Source: an uncultured Lachnospiraceae bacterium (lineage in GTDB: Bacteria; Bacillota; Clostridia; Lachnospirales; Lachnospiraceae). Taken from it: a stretch of 5,702 nt of DNA. Position numbers and translations under genes: made by a program. Location of the stretch: contig CADBTX010000105.1 of assembly GCA_902797705.1 (NCBI GenBank), positions 1 to 5,702 on the forward strand, read 5' to 3'. The notes beneath the pieces are model-generated. The model was given only the letters and a program-made list of their open reading frames with translations, ran no database searches and was not told the DNA's origin. Below, piece after piece: positions 1 through 5,251 of the stretch (its first letter is position 1; each line of letters begins with the position of its first letter).

Positions 1-2375
1 GCCATGGCGTTCACGTTTTCCGGAGTTATCTCCTGTCCGTATCGAAGGAGCATCTCATATACGCTGTCTTCCTTCAGGCCGGCGTTTCTTATTTCCTCTG
101 TACCCTCTGCGGCAAAAGCCTCTCCCGCTTCCCGGAGTCCATCTTCCCGGACGGCCTTTTCCCCGTTTCTCCTGACCAGATCCAGCAGTTCTTCCAGGGT
201 AGTATCGCCGCTTATCTCCTTTATCTCCGGGAGCTTTTCCGGAGTCATGCTGTCAAACAGCTCGTGGGTCACGTTCTCGGCATATTGCTGTTCCCTTCTC
301 GTGTCGTCCGACTCATTCCGGAAAGCAGTTTCTATCTGGGCGTCTATCCTCATATTCAAAGAGGCGTCCTCTGCCTTTGTCACTCCGGCGAAGTCCTCAC
401 CTATGGAGAAGTCCATATGTCCCCTGCCCCTTGTACGGAGCTCCGTAAGGAGGTTCTTAAATGACAGCTCCTTTCCGCTGTTTACAAGGGAGCCGATAAC
501 CGCGCCGTCGGAATTTTCAACCTGCCGGAGCAGCCTGTAGATCCCGATATAGGACGTGGCTTCATCATCGGATATCTCATGGTTCCTCTCCAGGCGGAAA
601 AGATACTCGCTGAACTTTTCATTTTCGCCCTCGAGACCCTGCAGTTCGGAAACCTTGTCAATGATCTCCTGCATACTGTTTTCAAGGGGGTTAACCCCGG
701 CCCTTATAAGGGACACCGTTGCGGCGCCGGTAAGGCGGTTTATCAGGGTCCTTACGGTCTGATCCGCCGCCTTAACATCGGCGATATTTTTCTCTGTGAT
801 CTCCATGCTGTTGTAACCGAGGATCCGTACCGCTCTTAAGTTTTCCTCTGTTTCCTTTATACCCAGCTCATGAAGAAGCTCTCCGGCATTCCTGAAAGCA
901 TTTCCGATCCTGTCTCCCAGGTCCGGCCTCACCTCTGTCCCCACAGCCTCGTAGGTGGCATTGGCGGCTTCAAATCTGACCTTCAGTTCATTGCCCGCTT
1001 CATAGACATCATTTATGGTAAAGGCCTCAGCCGAAGAATAGTTTCCTATCACGGCTGCCGGCATGTTCTTTATCTCAGAGACCTTGAAGAGAGTCTCCTC
1101 GGCAAGGCTGATCTTCTCTTCCACCTCCGCGGGATCCGCGCCGTCCTTCATAAAGGCGGCCCTGTAGAAAGCCTGCTCCTTTGCCCTGAGTTCCTCCACC
1201 CTTTCGGAAAGCTTATCCGTATCAAGCGCATAGCCGCTGTCGGATCTTAAACTCAGGTTTGCCTCTGTATTCATCACGAGCCGGGTCTCATTAAGGATCC
1301 TCTCGTTCCTGATCCTGTTGTAACCCTTTATGAGATAGGCGTTCCCGGCCTTATCACCTCTCGCTATGGCCTCCCCTATCTCCTCCATAAGGTCCCCGGC
1401 CTTAAGGGGAAAACTAATGGACTTCAGGTCTTCATACAGTTCAAGGGTTTCCGGCGTAAGGGCAAATCCCGCTTTGATCAGATACTCCGCGTCGCCTCTC
1501 ACCCTGTCATCCGGAGTGAATCCGGCCTCTTCGATAATGCCGTCTATCTGCTCTCCGATGGCTTCAAGGTCATCCGTGCCTGCGATCTCCGACAGGTAGC
1601 CGGTACCCTCGTTATTAAAATACCCGCTTGCTCCGCCGGAACCGCTTCCGGAACCGGAGTGCTCCGCCATATAAACATTTTCAACCGTGGGCTCTTCCCC
1701 CGTGGAAAGGAGATATTCCACGCTGCCCTGATCCATTTCACCGGTCTTTGCAGCAGTCTGAAAAGCGTTGACTGCGTCCTTTATGTTCTCATCGGTCTTC
1801 GGAAGATCCGCTTTTTCAAGGCCCGCTGCCACAAAATCCGTCAGGGCATCTCTGTCTTTAAGCAGATCCATGTCAACCGGAGTGTCCGAAGTTATCTTAT
1901 TTGCCGCGGATACACTTCCCGTGATCTCCGCCGCAGTTTCCTTATCCACAGTGTCGGTAAATCCCGCCACACTGACGCCCGATTCCGCCAGTATCACCTT
2001 TATCCTGTCCAGTCCTGTCACGGCCTCGGCTTCGCTCATCTTTGCGGGATGGTAGCCCTCTTCACTCATGGCCTGAAAGTCCTTTTCCGACATGGTGTTT
2101 GACATCACTGCCATGTAGTTATGGGCATTCTTTGCATCAAAGGAATTTACATCACTTAATAAATCCTTCTTTTCACTCCTGACGCTTTTTTCTCCCACTC
2201 CCTTAAAACCGTGGGCGGCCCTGCTTCCCTCGCCTATGTCCATCACTATCCCGTTCCCCTTTGCCTTAACGGCGCCGGGATCCGTTCCATATGCTTTGGC
2301 CATACGGACATTCTGGCTATTTATGTTGTTTTCTTTTACCGTGGATTGTGTTTCTGTTTGAAAATTAATATGCAT
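1..2375 (-). CDS. DUF6240-type large protein, N-terminal 791 residues (partial at window edge)
   Basis: One uninterrupted minus-strand frame runs from ATG at 2375 off the window at base 1, giving 791 codons plus two bases. The N-terminus (MHINFQTETQ), the segment NYMAVMSNTMSEKDFQ with the following EEGYHP, and PTVENVYMAEHSG match what I recall of DUF6240 proteins of Lachnospiraceae; the family has no known function. The protein looks largely helical, with no signal peptide or membrane segment, and the visible part has no Cys and no Trp. A degenerate motif, about 20 residues of the form hh..G...T.ENh..h, recurs near residues 219-238, 296-317, 499-516, 517-535, 629-646 and 772-791. A Gly/Ser linker lies at 240-248. 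An upstream in-frame ATG at 2399 would add MQGRISIS and has a weak AGG seven bases before it; I chose 2375 because MHINF resembles the family start, although no clear ribosome site precedes it. A sigma-28-like promoter lies upstream, suggesting a flagellar late-class role (inference). The C-terminus is unseen. Confidence 0.8.
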   Translation of the reverse strand, partial: MHINFQTETQSTVKENNINSQNVRMAKAYGTDPGAVKAKGNGIVMDIGEGSRAAHGFKGVGEKSVRSEKKDLLSDVNSFDAKNAHNYMAVMSNTMSEKDFQAMSEEGYHPAKMSEAEAVTGLDRIKVILAESGVSVAGFTDTVDKETAAEITGSVSAANKITSDTPVDMDLLKDRDALTDFVAAGLEKADLPKTDENIKDAVNAFQTAAKTGEMDQGSVEYLLSTGEEPTVENVYMAEHSGSGSGSGGASGYFNNEGTGYLSEIAGTDDLEAIGEQIDGIIEEAGFTPDDRVRGDAEYLIKAGFALTPETLELYEDLKSISFPLKAGDLMEEIGEAIARGDKAGNAYLIKGYNRIRNERILNETRLVMNTEANLSLRSDSGYALDTDKLSERVEELRAKEQAFYRAAFMKDGADPAEVEEKISLAEETLFKVSEIKNMPAAVIGNYSSAEAFTINDVYEAGNELKVRFEAANATYEAVGTEVRPDLGDRIGNAFRNAGELLHELGIKETEENLRAVRILGYNSMEITEKNIADVKAADQTVRTLINRLTGAATVSLIRAGVNPLENSMQEIIDKVSELQGLEGENEKFSEYLFRLERNHEISDDEATSYIGIYRLLRQVENSDGAVIGSLVNSGKELSFKNLLTELRTRGRGHMDFSIGEDFAGVTKAEDASLNMRIDAQIETAFRNESDDTRREQQYAENVTHELFDSMTPEKLPEIKEISGDTTLEELLDLVRRNGEKAVREDGLREAGEAFAAEGTEEIRNAGLKEDSVYEMLLRYGQEITPENVNAM

Positions 2376-2473
2376 GCTTATGCTGATGCGTCCCTGCATT
2401 TCTCAACCTGCGGCGCTGTCCCTGCTCCGCCTTCCGCATTTTTACATTGCGGCTAAGGTTATCCTCAATTACT

Positions 2474-2501
2474 ATGTCGGCCAAAGTTCCCCTTTTCTTT
2501 A
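2474..2501 (-). promoter_or_regulatory. Sigma-28 (SigD/FliA)-type promoter of the DUF6240 gene
   Basis: On the minus strand, TAAA (2501-2498) is followed after 16 bases by GCCGACAT (2481-2474). The Gram-positive sigma-D consensus is TAAA, 14-16 bases, GCCGATAT, so this site differs at one position. Transcription would start near 2467, giving a leader of about 90 bases to the ATG at 2375. The -35 box is part of the 11-bp inverted repeat bounding the neighbouring hairpin-rich element. That a near-perfect site sits directly before the next gene, in the same orientation as a perfect one further upstream, makes chance unlikely. Confidence 0.72.
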
Positions 2502-2712
2502 GCCGCTGAATATTTCCGGCTGAATCCTGCCGCAGCCCGGACACTGCGACAGATGGGAGCGCGCCAATGGAGTCATGTTAAAATTGTTTACCCCTCATCC
2601 GTCAGCTTCGCTGACACCTTACCGATGGCAGCCGCACATAGTGCGGCTATACGCCATTCAAAACGTGCCACTGGCACGTTTTGCCCCCAAAAAGGGGGGA
2701 AGGCTAAAGAAA
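2494..2712. mobile_element. MITE-like, hairpin-rich non-coding element with 11-bp terminal inverted repeats
   Basis: TTTCTTTAGCC at 2494-2504 is the exact inverse of GGCTAAAGAAA at 2702-2712. The 197 bases between them contain no gene but a chain of stem-loops: CGCAG/CTGCG (2531-2548), GTCAGC/GCTGAC (2601-2615), AGCCGCAC/GTGCGGCT inside ATGGC/GCCAT (2625-2657), an 11-bp perfect stem CAAAACGTGCC/GGCACGTTTTG (2659-2683) and CCCCC/GGGGG (2684-2698). CCTT (2617-2620) can pair with AAGG (2700-2703) to enclose the last three. The CTCATCCGTCAGC...GCTGACACCTT portion resembles palindromic intergenic repeats I recall from many Clostridia. No target duplication was seen. It could instead be a structured RNA; the mobile reading is inference. 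Confidence 0.5.
2601..2698. repeat. Cluster of four consecutive stem-loops
   Basis: Four inverted repeats follow one another with little unpaired sequence: 6-bp stem with 3-base loop (2601-2615); 8-bp stem with 3-base loop plus an outer 5-bp stem separated by an ATAC bulge (2625-2657); 11-bp perfect stem with 3-base loop (2659-2683); 5-bp C/G stem with an A5 loop (2684-2698). The three-base loops and perfect arms are typical of dispersed palindromic repeat units. No hairpin is followed by a long T run in the minus direction, so these are not the terminator of the upstream gene; that lies at 2725-2754. Confidence 0.8.
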
Positions 2713-2724
2713 CCGTGCCCGTGC

Positions 2725-2754
2725 AAAAAAACCGCCGCGTTCTGCGGCGGTTTT
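2725..2754 (-). terminator. Rho-independent terminator of the 148-residue gene
   Basis: On the minus strand an 11-bp stem AAAACCGCCGC / GCGGCGGTTTT closes a five-base loop (2739-2743) and runs into seven consecutive T (2731-2725). It begins 20 bases after the TGA at 2774. In the plus direction the stem is followed by only four T, so the functional direction is taken as minus. It separates the 148-residue gene from the DUF6240 gene, consistent with the latter having its own promoter. Confidence 0.9.
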
Positions 2755-2773
2755 AGATCCGTATTCTGATACA

Positions 2774-3220
2774 TCAAAGGGTGATATTCTCGGTTTCCGG
2801 CTGCTCCGGCCTGGCGCCGTGAACACGTCCGTCCTCTGAAATGATAACCTTGGAAGGCGCTTCCTGCTTCGTTGTAAGCTCTTCCGCAAAACCGGTGTCT
2901 TCCGGCAGGTTCTTTATGTCCATAAGGATATTGGGCAGCTTGTCCATAAGCTTTCCCGCCATCCTCTCAAAAGCAAAGGAGGGATCGTTGACCATTGCCT
3001 TCTGGAAGGAATTCTCGGGTGAAACACGGGTTCTGATTATCCCGCGGTTCTCATCGGAAAACGCCCCGGCCTTCTGCTGTTCCGTTAACGAGCTTATTCC
3101 CTTTGCTTCCTCAACGGGTCTTATTCTCTCGACAGGATTGACCTGCCTGTTCCGGTTAAGTTCTTCTACGCTTCCTGCGTTATAAAAGCTGGGTACCGAA
3201 GCATTGATCCTCATTGACAT
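2774..3220 (-). CDS. Unrecognised 148-residue protein of a sigma-28-type transcription unit
   Basis: ATG at 3220 follows a tandem AGGAGGAGG ribosome site five to eight bases away, and the frame ends at TGA 2774-2776. I do not recognise a family. The protein begins MSMRIN, has a short PV repeat (VNPVERIRPVEE, residues 27-38), a charged middle, a likely amphipathic helical stretch at about 71-104 (FQKAM...FERMAGKLMDKLPNILMDIKNL) and a probably disordered acidic, proline-containing tail (131-148). It has no Cys, no Trp, no signal peptide and no membrane segment. It is a single-gene unit between a perfect sigma-28 promoter and an intrinsic terminator, although read-through from glgB is possible. 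Control by the flagellar sigma factor suggests an accessory role in motility or export; that is inference. It could also be a chaperone or a secreted substrate. Confidence 0.85.
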   Translation of the reverse strand: MSMRINASVPSFYNAGSVEELNRNRQVNPVERIRPVEEAKGISSLTEQQKAGAFSDENRGIIRTRVSPENSFQKAMVNDPSFAFERMAGKLMDKLPNILMDIKNLPEDTGFAEELTTKQEAPSKVIISEDGRVHGARPEQPETENITL

Positions 3221-3225
3221 ATGGT

Positions 3226-3234
3226 CCTCCTCCT
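3226..3234 (-). promoter_or_regulatory. Strong tandem Shine-Dalgarno of the 148-residue gene
   Basis: The minus strand reads AGGAGGAGG at 3234-3226, giving two overlapping AGGAGG registers with spacers of eight and five bases to the ATG at 3220. This fixes the start at 3220 rather than at the third codon, also ATG. Confidence 0.88.
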
Positions 3235-3257
3235 TTCTTTCAGATTTTTTGCAGACA

Positions 3258-3286
3258 CAAAGAAATAACAGTACTTTCTGTCTTTG
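3258..3286 (-). promoter_or_regulatory. Stem-loop at the predicted 5' end of the 148-residue gene's transcript
   Basis: On the minus strand CAAAG-ACAG (3286-3278 read through CTTTG and CTGT on plus) pairs with CTGT (3271-3268) and, after a five-base bulge (3267-3263), with CTTTG (3262-3258); the loop is six bases (3277-3272). The hairpin starts at about the transcription start predicted from the sigma-28 promoter, so the transcript would begin with a nine-pair bulged stem. 5'-terminal stems of this kind are known to stabilise some mRNAs; whether this one does is unknown. Confidence 0.45.
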
Positions 3287-3292
3287 ATAATA

Positions 3293-3319
3293 ATATCGGC
3301 TGTTTTTTAAAATACTTTA
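3293..3319 (-). promoter_or_regulatory. Perfect-consensus sigma-28 (SigD/FliA) promoter
   Basis: The minus strand carries TAAA (3319-3316), exactly 15 bases, then GCCGATAT (3300-3293). This is identical to the Gram-positive sigma-D consensus for late flagellar genes such as flagellin and motility genes. The start of transcription is predicted near 3286, about 65 bases before the ATG at 3220. It lies in the short, AT-rich gap only 19 bases after the glgB stop codon, so it gives the downstream gene a promoter independent of the glycogen operon. Confidence 0.88.
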
Positions 3320-3337
3320 CAGCAGACAGTTATTTTT

Positions 3338-5251
3338 TTAATCAAACTTATAGATGACTGCTCCGAAGGGAGGCAGGGTAAATCCGATGGAATAGGGCTG
3401 GTTGTCCCATTCCTGCTTTTCTGCCTTCAGGGTTTTCCTGACCTTCGTGCCGCTTCCTCCGAACTTTACGTCATCGCTGTTCAGCAAAAGAGTGCACTTC
3501 GCCTCTTTGGGAAGTCCCATTCTGTAGTCATCCCTGGCTATGGGCGTGAAATTGATCACCACCGCCAGATTGTCCTTACCGGTGGAATTCATCCTTATGA
3601 ATGAATAAAGGCTCTTATCCGTGTCATCGGCATTTATCCACTGGAAACCCCTGCTGTCGTTGTCAAACTCCCAAAGGGATCTGTATTGCCTGTAGATCTT
3701 CAAAAGCTCCTTTGAATAAGCCTGCATTGCCGCATGATTCGGATCTGCCAGAAGGAACCAGTCAATCTCTCTTTCCTCGCTCCATTCTCTCTCCTGACCG
3801 AATTCCTGACCCATGAAGAGAAGCTTTTTCCCGCTGTGGGTCATCATGAAAGCGTATCCGGCCCTGAGGTTCGCAAATTTCTCCAGAGGGCTGCCGGGCA
3901 TCTTGTTGTACATGGAGCACTTTAAGTGCACCACCTCATCATGTGACAGTACCAGGATATAATTCTCCGCGGAATTATAGCTCATGGCAAAGGTCATCTT
4001 ATAGTGGTTATTCCTTCTGAAATAGGGATCCAGCTTCATGTAATCGCAGAAGTCATGCATCCATCCCATATTCCACTTGAAGGAGAAACCGAGACCGTCA
4101 TCCTCCGGCCGGGATGTTACCTTGGGCCAGGCCGTGGATTCTTCTGCTATCATCATCACACCCTTATATTTCCCGAGCATGAAGGAATTCAGATGCTTGA
4201 AGAACTCTATGGCCTCCAGGTTCTTATTGCCGCCGTACTTATTTGCAACCCACTCTCCGTCCCGTTTTCCGTAATCGAGATAGAGCATGGAAGCCACGGC
4301 ATCCACCCTTAAGCCGTCAATGTGGAATTCCTCCACCCAATAGGCTGCGTTGGCAATGAGGAAATTGCTGACCTCCTTCATTCCGTAGTTGAATATCTTC
4401 GTGCCCCAGTCGGGATGCTCACCCTTTCTGGGATCGGCATACTCAAAAAGAGGTTCACCGTCAAAATTCGCTAGTCCGTGCTCGTCCCTTGGGAAATGGG
4501 CGGGTACCCAGTCAAGGATCACTCCCACGTTGTTCTTATGGAGTTTGTCCACAAGATACCTGAAATCATCGGGATTTCCGTAACGCGAGGTAGGGGCATA
4601 GTAGCCTGTCACCTGATATCCCCAGGATCCGTCGAAGGGATGCTCTGCGATACCCATGAGCTCCACATGGGTATACTTCATCTCCTTCAGGTATTCCGTA
4701 AGCCTGTCCGCAAATTCCCTGTAGGAATAGAATCCGTCGTTCTCCTCTGTGGGATGGCGCATCCAGGACCCCATATGGCACTCATAGATGGCCATGGGTT
4801 CACGGTTCATATCCTTTTCGGCCCTCTCTTTCAGCCACTTGGAATCCCCCCACTTGTAGGGCTTGCCGTTCTTTCCGGAAATAAAGGTCCTTGAAGCCGT
4901 TCCGGGACGTATCTCAGCGTAGGACGCAAAAGGATCCGCTTTGTAGATGGTGCCGCCGTTTGATTTTTCGATATAGTATTTATAGAGCTGTCCGCTCTTT
5001 ACTCCCGGGATGAATCTCGTCCAGATCCCGTCAGGCTCCCGCCTTTCCATGGGATCGGCATTGATATCCCATTCATTGAATTCCCCGACTACGTATACCG
5101 CTCTGGCATGGGGCGCCCATACCGCGAAGAAGAACCCGTCCTTCCCGTTTTCCGTGCTCTCGTGAGCCCCCAACTTTTTGTAGATCTCGTAATGTGTTCC
5201 GTTACCAAAGAGGTACTGGTCGTCCTCTGAAATAAAGACACGCTCTTTCAT
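3338..5251 (-). CDS. glgB: 1,4-alpha-glucan (glycogen) branching enzyme
   Basis: A complete 637-residue GH13 protein (subfamily 9 type), EC 2.4.1.18, which cuts alpha-1,4 glucan chains and rejoins them as alpha-1,6 branches during cytoplasmic glycogen synthesis. Residues about 20-110 form the N-terminal CBM48 domain (FAVWAPHARAVYVVGEFNEW). The catalytic barrel follows with GSWGYQVTGYYAPTSRYG (208-225) and the four GH13 regions: DWVPAHF (247-253), GLRVDAV with nucleophile D317, AEES with acid/base E370, and LSHDE with H437/D438. The C-terminal beta domain ends in PPFGAVIYKFD. All catalytic residues are present. It is the shorter form without the extra N1 domain of the 728-residue E. coli enzyme. 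The ATG overlaps the preceding stop as ATGA with a good ribosome site, implying translational coupling. No other glycogen gene is seen here, and no terminator is evident downstream. Confidence 0.97.
   Translation of the reverse strand: MKERVFISEDDQYLFGNGTHYEIYKKLGAHESTENGKDGFFFAVWAPHARAVYVVGEFNEWDINADPMERREPDGIWTRFIPGVKSGQLYKYYIEKSNGGTIYKADPFASYAEIRPGTASRTFISGKNGKPYKWGDSKWLKERAEKDMNREPMAIYECHMGSWMRHPTEENDGFYSYREFADRLTEYLKEMKYTHVELMGIAEHPFDGSWGYQVTGYYAPTSRYGNPDDFRYLVDKLHKNNVGVILDWVPAHFPRDEHGLANFDGEPLFEYADPRKGEHPDWGTKIFNYGMKEVSNFLIANAAYWVEEFHIDGLRVDAVASMLYLDYGKRDGEWVANKYGGNKNLEAIEFFKHLNSFMLGKYKGVMMIAEESTAWPKVTSRPEDDGLGFSFKWNMGWMHDFCDYMKLDPYFRRNNHYKMTFAMSYNSAENYILVLSHDEVVHLKCSMYNKMPGSPLEKFANLRAGYAFMMTHSGKKLLFMGQEFGQEREWSEEREIDWFLLADPNHAAMQAYSKELLKIYRQYRSLWEFDNDSRGFQWINADDTDKSLYSFIRMNSTGKDNLAVVINFTPIARDDYRMGLPKEAKCTLLLNSDDVKFGGSGTKVRKTLKAEKQEWDNQPYSIGFTLPPFGAVIYKFD

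Noticed and set aside
1628..1658. Gly/Ser run in the DUF6240 protein as a sign of an artificial fusion or a frameshift
   Set aside because: The frame continues unbroken on both sides with family-like sequence, so it is read as a natural flexible linker.
2365..2439. A 24-codon upstream reading frame in the DUF6240 leader (starts MRKAEQG), overlapping the main start
   Set aside because: It has no ribosome site and its Arg-rich sequence follows from GC-rich non-coding bases; nothing supports its translation.
4..2456. Many plus-strand open frames of 60-180 codons opposite the DUF6240 gene
   Set aside because: They overlap one another and the long minus-strand frame, lack ribosome sites, and have Ser/Phe/Leu-rich compositions typical of antisense shadows.
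2591..2700. Hairpin cluster as a CRISPR array
   Set aside because: The hairpins differ in sequence and there are no equal-length repeats or spacers and no cas genes.
2553..2769. Small plus-strand frames through the hairpin-rich region
   Set aside because: The sequence is explained by overlapping palindromes; the frames would encode low-complexity Lys/Pro-rich peptides without ribosome sites.
2841..3185. Plus-strand frame of 114 codons opposite the 148-residue gene
   Set aside because: The minus-strand gene has a promoter, strong ribosome site and terminator; the plus frame has none of these.
3258..3340. Long-range AAATAAC/GTTATTT pairing after glgB as a terminator
   Set aside because: The arms are AT-rich and tens of bases apart, with no T run after them; it would also bridge the sigma-28 promoter.
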